This document shows positions 55,524-63,924 of a stretch of DNA of 64,000 bases, piece after piece (the stretch's first letter is position 1; each line of letters starts with the position of its first letter). The notes below the pieces were generated by a model, which did not search any database, was not told the DNA's origin, and saw only the letters and a list, made by a program, of their open reading frames with translations. The position numbers were made by a program, and so were the translations under genes. Origin of the DNA: JADGQM01 sp964441945 (GTDB lineage Bacteria > Desulfobacterota > Syntrophobacteria > Syntrophobacterales > Syntrophobacteraceae); contig CAYTWB010000005.1 in assembly GCA_964441945.1 (NCBI GenBank), positions 44,341 through 108,340 on the forward strand, given 5' to 3'.

Positions 55524-58316
55524 ATGGCAAAGAATCCAGGCAAGCTGACCGTTGAGACAATCACACACGACGATGCGTCACGCAGGAACATCCCCACCGC
55601 CGAATACCAGTCGGTAATGCTCAAGGAAGAGCAGGCCCTTATTCGGATCGCCTTCCAGCGCCGCAACCGCGATCTCGATCCGCAGCTCGTCTGGCGAGGC
55701 AAGGATGAGCAGGATTGGTCGGATCTGGTGGTCCAGGCCCCGCCGCTTTACATCCAGGAAAAGGTCCATCCCAAGGTGCTGATCGACGATCTGATTCGGC
55801 AAACGAGGGATCGGAAAGAAGTCGGTCAGCCGCGACAGCTCAACCTGTTCGCCGACTTCAACGGGCTTCCGAGCGAAAGCGCCAGAACAGAGTTCTATCA
55901 GCACGACGCTAACTGGTCCAACCGCATGATCCTGGGCGACAGTCTGCAGGTGATGGCGTCTCTAGCAGAACGCGAAGGTCTCCGCGGCAAGGTTCAGTGC
56001 ATCTACATCGACCCGCCGTACGGCATCAAGTTCAACTCCAACTTCCAGTGGTCCACGACCAGCCGCGATGTGAAGGACGGCAACACGGAGCACATCACTC
56101 GCGAGCCGGAACAGGTGAAGGCGTTTCGGGATACCTGGCGGGATGGAATTCATTCGTATATTACATATTTGCGTGATCGACTGACTGTCGTAAGAGATGT
56201 TCTCACGCTGAGCGGATCTGTTTTTGTTCAGATTGGTGAAGAAAATGTCCATCGCATCCGGATGTTGATGGACGAGGTGTTTGGTGAAGAGAACTTGGTA
56301 GCGCAGATATCGTTTCGGAAGAAACTCATGCCGTTGGGGGCCAAAACTCTCGAAGGAATGGCGGACTACCTGATCTGGTATGCCCGCAGTCTACCAGAGA
56401 TCAAATACCGTCAGCTATACGTATCAACAGAACCCGATCCTGCTGGCCGATGGACGGGTCTTGAAGATTCATCTGCACACCTACGGCGTTTAACCAAGGA
56501 CGAGAACAGGGACTTCTCGATGATTCCACCAATAGCAAGAATTTTCGGGACGGTGTCTCAGTGGGCACCTTCCTTCTCCCAGAAAAGCGTATATCCATTT
56601 ACATTTGAAGGAAGGAGTTATGTCCCAACGGCTGGAAGATGTTGGGTGACGACCGATGATAAAATGGGACGTTTGGATCGGGCACGGCGTCTGTTTGTTG
56701 AAGGGAAGTTTCCTCGTTTCATCAGTTTTCACGATGATTTCCCCTACAAAAAGCTTACACATCCATGGCGCGATACTGCACCCGCCCAGAGCAAGGACTA
56801 TGTAGTTGAGACCAGTCCGGGTGTTGTTGAACGATGCATCCTGATGACCACTGACCCTGGCGACTTAGTCCTCGATCCAACCTGCGGCTCCGGAACAACC
56901 GCCTACGTCGCTGAACAGTGGGGCCGGCGCTGGATCACCATCGACACCTCCCGGGTGGCGCTGGCACTGGCCCGCGCTCGCATCATGGGAGCCCGCTATC
57001 CCTACCACCTGCTGGCGGACAGCCGGGACGGCCAGATCAAGGAAGCCGAGATCACCCGCAAGGCCCCCTCCGAAGTGCCGACCCGCGGCAACATCAGGCA
57101 GGGATTCGTTTACGAGCGCGTGCCGCATATCACCCTCAAATCCATCGCCAACAACGCCGAGATCGACGTGATCTGGGAAAAGTTTCAGGAAACGCTGGAA
57201 CCCCTGCGCGAGCAACTGAATAAGGCTCTTGGCAAAACCTGGCAGGAATGGGAAATCCCTCGCGATGCAGACGCCGGATGGTCGAGTCAAGCAAGGGAGC
57301 TCCATGGAGAATGGTGGAAACAGCGCATCACCCGGCAGAAGGAAATCGACGCCTCGATCGCCGCCAAAGCCGAATACGAATACCTCTATGACAAACCCTA
57401 TGAGGACAAGAGGATGGTTCGCGTCTCCGGGCCGTTCACGGTGGAAAGCCTTTCTCCACACCGCATACTGGCTGTCGATGAGAACGATGAACTGATCGAT
57501 GGAGGGTCAGATTCAAAGGCCGGCCGCGGAGAGGAACAAGACCTCGCCCAAATGATCACGGAGAACCTCAAAACGGCCGGTGTTCAACAGGCTCATAAGG
57601 AAGACAAGATCCGGTTCACGTCCATCACCCCCTGGCCGGATCGCTATATCTGCGCGGAGGGGCGATACGTCGAAGGAGACGAGGAGTCGGGCACCGAAAA
57701 GCGTGCCGGGATTTTGATCGGCCCGGAATTCGGCACAGTCTCCCATCAGGACCTTGTGGCGGCCGCCCGCGAGGCGGGTGACGCCGACTTCGATGCGCTC
57801 ATCGCCTGTGCTTTCAACTACGATGCCCACTCGGCCGACTTCGACAAGCTCGGCCGCATCCCGGTGCTCAAGGCGCGCATGAACGCCGACCTTCACATGG
57901 CCGACGACCTCAAGAACACCGGCAAGGGCAATCTCTTTGTTATCTTCGGGGAACCGGACATTGACATCCTCGACGCTGAAGACGGGAAGATTAAGGTCAA
58001 GATCAACGGGGTTGACGTGTTCCATCCCAATACCGGCGAGATCAGAAGCGACGGGGCGGAGGGCATTGCCTGCTGGTTCATCGACACCGACTACAACGAG
58101 GAGAGCTTTTTTGTCCGGCATGCCTATTTCCTGGGTGCGAGCGATCCCTATAAGTCACTCAAAACAACCCTCAAGGCTGAGATCAACGAAGAGGCCTGGG
58201 AATCGCTCAATAGCGATACCTCACGCCCGTTTGACAAACCCGGTTCCGGCCGCATCGCGGTCAAGGTGATCAATCACCTCGGCGATGAAGTGATGAAGGT
58301 ATTCCGGGTGGATTAG
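55524..58316 (+). CDS. Type III-like DNA methyltransferase (Mod), intact
   Basis: A 930-residue enzyme with methyltransferase motifs in the beta-class order: DPPY in CIYIDPPYGIKF (163-166), then the AdoMet motif LDPTCGSGTT (450-459). This order and its length fit type III Mod-like or related large modification subunits. The C-terminal 350 residues probably include target recognition and partner-binding parts. Its helicase partner is broken (50654-53782), so it may now work as an orphan methylase. The ribosome site before the ATG is weak; nearby alternatives are no better. Confidence 0.9.
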   Translation: MAKNPGKLTVETITHDDASRRNIPTAEYQSVMLKEEQALIRIAFQRRNRDLDPQLVWRGKDEQDWSDLVVQAPPLYIQEKVHPKVLIDDLIRQTRDRKEVGQPRQLNLFADFNGLPSESARTEFYQHDANWSNRMILGDSLQVMASLAEREGLRGKVQCIYIDPPYGIKFNSNFQWSTTSRDVKDGNTEHITREPEQVKAFRDTWRDGIHSYITYLRDRLTVVRDVLTLSGSVFVQIGEENVHRIRMLMDEVFGEENLVAQISFRKKLMPLGAKTLEGMADYLIWYARSLPEIKYRQLYVSTEPDPAGRWTGLEDSSAHLRRLTKDENRDFSMIPPIARIFGTVSQWAPSFSQKSVYPFTFEGRSYVPTAGRCWVTTDDKMGRLDRARRLFVEGKFPRFISFHDDFPYKKLTHPWRDTAPAQSKDYVVETSPGVVERCILMTTDPGDLVLDPTCGSGTTAYVAEQWGRRWITIDTSRVALALARARIMGARYPYHLLADSRDGQIKEAEITRKAPSEVPTRGNIRQGFVYERVPHITLKSIANNAEIDVIWEKFQETLEPLREQLNKALGKTWQEWEIPRDADAGWSSQARELHGEWWKQRITRQKEIDASIAAKAEYEYLYDKPYEDKRMVRVSGPFTVESLSPHRILAVDENDELIDGGSDSKAGRGEEQDLAQMITENLKTAGVQQAHKEDKIRFTSITPWPDRYICAEGRYVEGDEESGTEKRAGILIGPEFGTVSHQDLVAAAREAGDADFDALIACAFNYDAHSADFDKLGRIPVLKARMNADLHMADDLKNTGKGNLFVIFGEPDIDILDAEDGKIKVKINGVDVFHPNTGEIRSDGAEGIACWFIDTDYNEESFFVRHAYFLGASDPYKSLKTTLKAEINEEAWESLNSDTSRPFDKPGSGRIAVKVINHLGDEVMKVFRVD

Positions 58317-58555
58317 GTGATCGAATTCCGCATTGCCGATACCTTTTCGGTCAAAGCTCATATCAGAGTTTCAGGAGAGTAATTGCCGCAAGAGCTGGAC
58401 AACAATCCGATTTGCTCACAAGCCCGGCCATTGATCCGGTCATCCGGTTTGCAAAATCATTGGAGATAAGGTATGTGCAATGGAAGGTGAAGCCGCAAAG
58501 GACAAAGGTGTATAAACAAACACGGTCAACAGTTGCATGAGGGAGGGATTCGATT

Positions 58556-59791
58556 ATGAGCAATGAGAACCTGGAAGGTAAGCGATGGTGGATTGCTGCA
58601 GCGGCGATCGTCATACAGCTGTGTCTGGGTACTGTCTATGCCTGGTCTGTTTTCAAGAAGCCCTTCATGGCCGCCCACAACTGGGGAGAGACCGAGACGC
58701 AGGTGACGTTCATGATCTGTATTGGTATGATCGGTCTTGCCGCCGCCTTTGGCGGGACCCTGGTCGATAAGAAAGGGCCGAAATTCGTTGCCACCATCGG
58801 CGGTATACTCTTCGGCGTAGGAACGCTTCTCGCCGGTCTTGCCGACTCCTTGGGAAGCATCTGGCTCCTCTATCTCGGCTTTGGCTTCATTGCCGGCCTC
58901 GGGAACGGATTCGGGTACATTACGCCCATCGCCACGCTGATCCGCTGGTTTCCCGACAAGCGAGGCCTTGTGACGGGTTTGGCCGTTATGGGATTCGGCG
59001 CCGGGGCATTTTTCATGGGCATGATTGCACCCCCCATGGTCATTTCCATGGGACTGTCCAATACATTCTATATTTGGGGTGTGATCTTTATCATTGCTGT
59101 ACCCCTCTCAGCACAGTTGTTTACCAATCCGCCCAAGGGCTGGCTGCCCGCAGGGTTTACGCCGAAGGCGACAGGAGTGTCCGCGGCTCAATCGTTCACC
59201 TTTGACGATGCCGTTAAGACCCCCCAGTGGTGGATGCTCTGGGGCATGCTCTTCCTGAACGTATCGGCTGGGCTCGGGCTGTTGTCTCAGCTTTCCCCGA
59301 TGGCCCAGGATGTGATCAAGAAGGCCGCCACCACGGAAATAACCCCTAAAGACCTGGCTGTGGCCGGTGGCGCCATCTTGGCGATCGCCTCGATCTTCAA
59401 CGGTCTCGGACGCCTCTTCTGGGCATGGCTGTCCGATATGATCGGAAGAAGGAATGTCTTTCTGACCATGTTCATCTCCCAGGCAATCCTCTATGTTCTT
59501 TTGCCTCAAATCGGTGACAAGACACTCTTCACGGTCATTGCCTGCTATCTCCTGGCCTGCTACGGGGGCGGATTTGCCACCATGCCGGCATTTGCTGCGG
59601 ATTCCTTCGGACCCGGATACATCGGCAAGGTTTACGGCATCATGCTGACGGCCTGGGGTTGCGCGGGTATCGTCGGTCCACTCGTGTTCGCACAGATCAA
59701 GGGGATCGCCGTCTACGTCGCTGCCGGACTCCTGGTACTCGGTTTTCTTCTTGCCTTGGGCTACAAGAGGCCGGCACCTAAATCGGCTTAA
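58556..59791 (+). CDS. OFA-family MFS transporter (oxalate/formate antiporter-like)
   Basis: A 411-residue inner-membrane carrier with about twelve helices; GAGGGAGGGA precedes the ATG. The start KRWWIAAAAIVIQLCLGTVYAWSVFKKPF and GLGNGFGYITPIATLIRWFPDKRGLVTGLAVMGFG are characteristic of the OFA family. Known members exchange oxalate for formate; others move monocarboxylates. The next gene is a gamma carbonic anhydrase, hinting at a carboxylate/CO2 link (inference). Confidence 0.92.
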   Translation: MSNENLEGKRWWIAAAAIVIQLCLGTVYAWSVFKKPFMAAHNWGETETQVTFMICIGMIGLAAAFGGTLVDKKGPKFVATIGGILFGVGTLLAGLADSLGSIWLLYLGFGFIAGLGNGFGYITPIATLIRWFPDKRGLVTGLAVMGFGAGAFFMGMIAPPMVISMGLSNTFYIWGVIFIIAVPLSAQLFTNPPKGWLPAGFTPKATGVSAAQSFTFDDAVKTPQWWMLWGMLFLNVSAGLGLLSQLSPMAQDVIKKAATTEITPKDLAVAGGAILAIASIFNGLGRLFWAWLSDMIGRRNVFLTMFISQAILYVLLPQIGDKTLFTVIACYLLACYGGGFATMPAFAADSFGPGYIGKVYGIMLTAWGCAGIVGPLVFAQIKGIAVYVAAGLLVLGFLLALGYKRPAPKSA

Positions 59792-59811
59792 GGAGCCTGT
59801 CTGAGAACTCC
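59791..59811. repeat. Short dispersed repeat, third copy
   Basis: AGGAGCCTGTCTGAGAACTCC, two changes from the 36401 copy, starting at the transporter's stop codon. Confidence 0.5.
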
Positions 59812-59917
59812 CTCTCCCTCACTCCGCCCTTCGACAAATGGGTGGGGGTGGGGGATTTTGTTAATATACTGAATTTGCTACTCAATACTTCTAAATCTGC
59901 AAAAAAGAGGTGACAGC

Positions 59918-60532
59918 ATGATCGAGAAAAACGTAATGACTGATTTCAGTGCAAAGGTATCGGAACCGGTTATCGACCCATCCACCTATGTTCACCCGCT
60001 GGCGGCGGTTATCGGCAATGTCATCCTGGGGAAGAACATCATGGTGTCTCCCATGGCCTCCATTCGAGGCGATGAGGGACAGCCACTGCATGTCGGTGAC
60101 AATTCGAATGTTCAGGACGGCGTTGTCATCCACGCCCTGGAGACGGAACTGGACGGGAAGGCGGTCGAGAAGAACCTCTATGAAGTGAACGGCAGGAAAT
60201 ACGCCGTTTATGTAGGAAGCCGTGTCTCACTGGCCCATCAGGTTCAGATACACGGACCGGCGGTGGTCATGGACGAGACTTTTGTCGGTATGCAATCGCT
60301 GGTCTTCAGGTCCTTTGTGGGAAGGCAGTGTGTCGTTGAACCGGGCAGCATTATCATGGGCGTATCGGTAGCCGACGGTCGCTATGTTCCTGCCGGTTCC
60401 GTCGTCAAAACTCAGGAGCAGGCCGATGCTCTCCCTGCGATCACCGATGACTATCCAATGAAGGACCTCAACAAGGGAGTCGTGCACGTCAATACGGCCC
60501 TCGCCAGGGGATATCTGGCTCAAAAGAAGTAA
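59918..60532 (+). CDS. cam: Gamma-class carbonic anhydrase (Cam-like)
   Basis: A 204-residue left-handed beta-helix enzyme with AGAGGT upstream. It hydrates CO2 to bicarbonate. Zinc ligands match the archaeal Cam: His72 (QDGVVIHALE), His107 and His112 (SLAHQVQIHGPA). The region ASIRGDEGQPLHVGDNSNVQDGVV and the closing TDDYPMKDLNKGVVHVNTALARGYL are very close to Methanosarcina Cam as I remember it. No signal peptide is visible, unlike archaeal Cam, so it should be cytoplasmic. It likely serves CO2/bicarbonate balance for carboxylation or formate metabolism. Confidence 0.93.
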   Translation: MIEKNVMTDFSAKVSEPVIDPSTYVHPLAAVIGNVILGKNIMVSPMASIRGDEGQPLHVGDNSNVQDGVVIHALETELDGKAVEKNLYEVNGRKYAVYVGSRVSLAHQVQIHGPAVVMDETFVGMQSLVFRSFVGRQCVVEPGSIIMGVSVADGRYVPAGSVVKTQEQADALPAITDDYPMKDLNKGVVHVNTALARGYLAQKK

Positions 60533-60568
60533 GAGAACTGTTTTGTCGGGAGGTTCCGTATAATTCGG

Positions 60569-60596
60569 TTGACTCGATAGACTATTCTGCTAAACT
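60569..60596 (+). promoter_or_regulatory. Sigma-70 promoter for the cobalamin-riboswitch operon
   Basis: TTGACT, 16 bases, TAAACT, about 7 bases before the expected start of the riboswitch RNA. Confidence 0.6.
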
Positions 60597-60603
60597 GCGC
60601 TCC

Positions 60604-60800
60604 GCAAATCTGGGAAAGTACCGCAATTCAGCATCCCGGAACACGGTGCAAGTCCGTGGCGGTCCCGCCGCTGTAATCGGGGATGGAGGTTTGATCAGGG
60701 TTCACACCCGGCCACTTTCAAGGTTTACCTTGGGGGGAAGGCTTCAGATCTCCAGTTGATCCGAGAGCCAGAAGACCTGCTGAAGAGTTTCGATAGGGTA
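60604..60800 (+). promoter_or_regulatory. Cobalamin riboswitch
   Basis: Conserved parts of the B12 aptamer are present in order: GGAACACGGTGCAAGTCCGTGGCGGTCCCGCC region, CTGTAATCGGGGAT, GCCACTTT, GGGGGGAAGGC, and the B12 box GAGAGCCAGAAGACCTGCT (about 60763-60781). The hairpin at 60815-60860 followed by T's is the likely expression platform, so cobalamin binding should stop transcription before the peptide gene. Confidence 0.92.
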
Positions 60801-60814
60801 CTGATGGTAAAAGG

Positions 60815-60860
60815 AACCCGGAGGAGCTATGCCGAAAGGCTGGCTGCTCCGGGTTTTTTT
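60815..60860 (+). terminator. Rho-independent terminator of the riboswitch
   Basis: AACCCGGAG pairs with CTCCGGGTT across a loop of about 23 bases, followed by TTTTTT. It ends about 100 bases before the peptide gene. Confidence 0.8.
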
Positions 60861-60960
60861 GTGGGGGACGGCTCCGCTGTTCGTTCTTAAATTTCCGGTT
60901 CGTCGTTCGAACTGGGAACGGACAGCGAAGAACAAAAGCAAACAGAAAAAGGAGAACACC

Positions 60961-61074
60961 ATGAAAAAGAAAGAGCGAATTGTTTCCTATCGTCGTCGAT
61001 GCCGCAATCTGGGAAATGGGACTGGACTTGCGCACTACATCCTTCTCTCGCCCAATCTGGAAAAGAAGGCATAA
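60961..61074 (+). CDS. cbpA: 37-residue modified-peptide precursor (CbpA-like)
   Basis: A tiny gene with AGGAGAA before the ATG. The peptide has a basic start (MKKKERIVSYRRRCR), one Cys (Cys14), a Gly/Asn segment LGNGTGLAHY (17-26) and ends SPNLEKKA. It is 9 bases before a radical SAM/SPASM gene and downstream of a cobalamin riboswitch. I recall a computationally defined pair, CbpA precursor and CbpB radical SAM enzyme, linked to cobalamin riboswitches, and this fits; the name comes from memory. The modification and product are unknown. Secretion or leader cleavage is not evident. Confidence 0.8.
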   Translation: MKKKERIVSYRRRCRNLGNGTGLAHYILLSPNLEKKA

Positions 61075-61083
61075 GGAATTCCG

Positions 61084-62475
61084 ATGAAAACTGCACGGGA
61101 CCTGCAAGACTCTTCAAAGTACGCCAATACTGGCTACGGCCCCACCTTTTCGGTGCTGGATATCGGCCTCAAGGAGAGAGTGGCGGTTATTGAACCCGAC
61201 AGCGGCTTTTGGGCGCTTGCGGCAAGCGATGCGCTGGATGACGCCCTTTCCGGTGAGTTCCTTGACGGCTTCCTGGAGAAAGCGGCTTCGTTTCGCGAGG
61301 AGATGGAGATCCTGCGATTCGGGTTAAAGCCCTCGGCGGTTTACTTCAACCCGACGGAACGGTGCAACCTCAACTGCTCGTACTGCTACCTTCCGGAGAA
61401 AATGCGTCGGAACGGGAAGACGATGACGGCAGAGGAGCTGGAGAAGACCCTCACAAAACTCCTGGCCTATCTGAGGGGCGTTCAGCCGGCTGGGGTGCGT
61501 CCTCAGCTGATTTTCCACGGGAGTGAGCCGCTCCTGGCCAGGGACGCAGTTTTTTCCGGCATTGAACGGTTCAGCGAGGATTTTGTCTTCGGAATCCAGA
61601 CCAATGCCACCCTCCTGGACGACGAAAGCATCGAGTTTCTCACGAGGCATCAGGTCGGTATCGGGATTTCCCTCGACGGGCCGGATGCGGGGATGGCCGA
61701 TCTGACACGGAAAAACTGGAGTGGAACGGGGTGCTACGGGCAGATAACCAAAGTGCTTGAAAAGCTTGTTTCCTACCCTGCCTTCAATGTGATCACCACA
61801 GTCACCTCGGCAAATGTCCATACGCTTCCGGCCATGGTGGATTTCCTTCATGAGCGTGGAGTCCGGGTTGGAATGTTCAATCCGGTTCGATGCACCCAGG
61901 AAGGCGGCCTGAGGCTGAAACCCGCAAACGATGTGCTGGCGGAGTTCTTTCTGCGGGCGCTTGACCGCACTTATGAACAATTCGAACGTACGGGCCGGAA
62001 GCTGATTCTCGCTAATTTCGCAAACATCCTTGCGGGGATTGCCGGCCCGACCATGCGGCGGCTCATGTGCGATATTTCACCCTGTGGTGGGGGCCGGTGT
62101 TTCTTTGCCGTATCGGCTACGGGGGATGTTTTCCCGTGCAGTGAGTTCATCGGATTCCCTGAATTCAATGGAGGCAATTTGAACCGGGAGGATTTGTCTC
62201 GGATTATTGAGAGCAAGCCATTTCGAGACGTAACCGGTCGAAAAGTTGAGGCCTTTCTCCCCTGTGCGGGTTGCGCCATCCGCCATTTCTGCGGTGCGCC
62301 GTGTCCGGCGGAGGTGAAGGTCGTCTCGGGAACACTGAATGCGCCGAGTCCCTACTGCCGGTTCTATGAGGAAGTCGTGCGCTACGCCTTCCGCGTTATC
62401 GCTTCGGAGCGGGAGGATGCGTATCTGTGGGACGGCTGGCAAGAGGAATCGGAAGAATCATTCTCTTGGGTCTAG
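61084..62475 (+). CDS. cbpB: Radical SAM/SPASM peptide-modifying enzyme (CbpB-like)
   Basis: A 463-residue enzyme with AAGGA before the ATG. An N-terminal region of about 85 residues could bind the peptide. The radical SAM cluster motif is CNLNCSYC (Cys94, Cys98, Cys101). The C-terminal SPASM-type region holds CDISPCGGGRC, VFPCSEF, LPCAGCAIRHFCGAPC and a final YC, enough for auxiliary 4Fe-4S clusters as in enzymes that form thioether or C-C links in peptides. The substrate is presumably the 37-residue peptide encoded just upstream. It is ended by a clear terminator, so the transcript holds only these two genes. Confidence 0.92.
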   Translation: MKTARDLQDSSKYANTGYGPTFSVLDIGLKERVAVIEPDSGFWALAASDALDDALSGEFLDGFLEKAASFREEMEILRFGLKPSAVYFNPTERCNLNCSYCYLPEKMRRNGKTMTAEELEKTLTKLLAYLRGVQPAGVRPQLIFHGSEPLLARDAVFSGIERFSEDFVFGIQTNATLLDDESIEFLTRHQVGIGISLDGPDAGMADLTRKNWSGTGCYGQITKVLEKLVSYPAFNVITTVTSANVHTLPAMVDFLHERGVRVGMFNPVRCTQEGGLRLKPANDVLAEFFLRALDRTYEQFERTGRKLILANFANILAGIAGPTMRRLMCDISPCGGGRCFFAVSATGDVFPCSEFIGFPEFNGGNLNREDLSRIIESKPFRDVTGRKVEAFLPCAGCAIRHFCGAPCPAEVKVVSGTLNAPSPYCRFYEEVVRYAFRVIASEREDAYLWDGWQEESEESFSWV

Positions 62476-62488
62476 TGAAACGTGGAAT

Positions 62489-62516
62489 CCCCCACCCTTT
62501 GGGTGGGGGTTTTTTT
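62489..62516 (+). terminator. Rho-independent terminator after cbpB
   Basis: CCCCCACCC-TTT-GGGTGGGGG followed by TTTTTTT, 13 bases after the stop. Confidence 0.93.
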
Positions 62517-62639
62517 CGAATATACCCGTTCGGGTCCGCAAGCAAAGGCGGGCGGTCAGGTTGATACTGCGAGCGCGGGAAAAGGCTGCAAGGAGGGAGA
62601 GATATGAACACAGAAAATTGCCCGGTAGATAATGGACAC

Positions 62640-63632
62640 TCAGCGCTCTCGTGCCGCTACCAACAGTCCAAGGGCCAGCCAGAAAGCCTCCCTTATGCGT
62701 CGCATGATGGAAAAAGCGGCACCCATGGTCGCCCCGAGATTAAAACCCAGGGAGAGCAGAATAGTCCCCACATCCTGTATCCCGGCTGATACGGGAATCA
62801 TGAAGCCAAGCGCGGAGACCAGCACGGTCAGGGCATCCAGGCACAAGGCCAGACTCCAGTCAAGGGGATGGCCGACGAGCCAAAAGAAAAGATAGACCTC
62901 CACTCCATGTACCAGCCAGCTCACAAAGGCCAGGAGAAAGGCCAGCAGCGCGCGCATCGGGTGTTCACGATAAAACCCCGACAGCCAGGCATCCAGAACG
63001 GCGCACTCAGCTTCCTTCGCCTTGAGGCGGGTCGGACAGAGGCGGATTTTCTCCAGAAGCCGGATTCCCGAGACGCAGGGGCTCCGGCGCTGAACGATCA
63101 GAAAAGCCAGGACGAGACCGGCTAACACGAGCGCTCCGACGGTGAGGATACCCAGGTGGTCGGTGGCAACAGGCAGCAGTAGGGGTGTCAGCGCCAGTCC
63201 CAGGAGAATGTAGAGTACCAGACTGAACGCCGTAATACCCTTCTGAATGACCACGGAGGCTGCAGCCTCCTCCCACGCCGTTCCACAGGCATGCAGGCGA
63301 ATGACCTTAAATGGCTCCCCGCCCATGGAAGCTGTCGGCGTCAGTTGATTGAGAGACTCCCCGGCCAGGCGCAACCAGAACAGGCGGCTCACGGACGGAC
63401 GCTTTTCTTCAGCCAATAGAAGATAATCCCAGGAAACGGCGCCAAGATAGTTCATCAGGCCATAAGGTATCAGCAGCACGGGCCAGGAGAAACCGATTTG
63501 GAGGATTTGCCGACCGATATTGGTCCAGCCGATTTCATCGAGCATCCACAAGAAGAAGCCCATGGCGATGATCAGAAGGATCAAATTCAGGCGACGCATC
63601 CAGTTGGGGTAAAGAACTCCTGTTTCCGTCAT
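62640..63632 (-). CDS. Flippase-like membrane protein (UPF0104/LPG-synthase membrane family)
   Basis: A 330-residue protein with about eight membrane helices. It contains WLRLAGESLNQLTPTASMGGEPFKVIRL and a later LVSALGFMIPVSAGIQDVGTILL, typical of the family that includes the membrane part of lysyl-phosphatidylglycerol synthase and YbhN. These are thought to move lipids or lipid-linked sugars. The start is uncertain: an in-frame ATG at 63710 and TTG at 63743 exist; 63632 sits close before the first helix. The C-terminal end overlaps an opposing short frame at 62604. Confidence 0.85.
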   Translation of the reverse strand: MTETGVLYPNWMRRLNLILLIIAMGFFLWMLDEIGWTNIGRQILQIGFSWPVLLIPYGLMNYLGAVSWDYLLLAEEKRPSVSRLFWLRLAGESLNQLTPTASMGGEPFKVIRLHACGTAWEEAAASVVIQKGITAFSLVLYILLGLALTPLLLPVATDHLGILTVGALVLAGLVLAFLIVQRRSPCVSGIRLLEKIRLCPTRLKAKEAECAVLDAWLSGFYREHPMRALLAFLLAFVSWLVHGVEVYLFFWLVGHPLDWSLALCLDALTVLVSALGFMIPVSAGIQDVGTILLSLGFNLGATMGAAFSIMRRIREAFWLALGLLVAARER

Positions 63633-63847
63633 CGACCCATGCCTACAACCTAACCCTTCGATATCGATCCAGTCCCCCACTCCTTTTGCGCTGACCTTCC
63701 CGATTCGCATTCGCTCTTCTTCTCCCGGAACGACGTGCGACAAATTGGGACCAGTAGTTTCAAGTTTCGAAACGAGAACCGCATCCCGACTGATCTTCTA
63801 GCAGGCGGGGGCACACCATGTCAATTGGACCACAATCGATCAATCGA

Positions 63848-63876
63848 TTGACAAAACTCCCTCCCTCTGTTATCAA
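63848..63876 (+). promoter_or_regulatory. Sigma-70 promoter for tRNA-Arg
   Basis: TTGACA, 17 bases, TATCAA, about 48 bases before the tRNA. Confidence 0.75.
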
Positions 63877-63924
63877 AGCACCGGTCTCCTACCAGCAAAG
63901 ACTTCGGTCTCCCATACAGAGTGA

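Noticed and set aside
60829..60960. Longer start for the peptide gene at 60829
   Set aside because: It begins inside the terminator hairpin of the riboswitch, while ATG 60961 has a perfect ribosome site.
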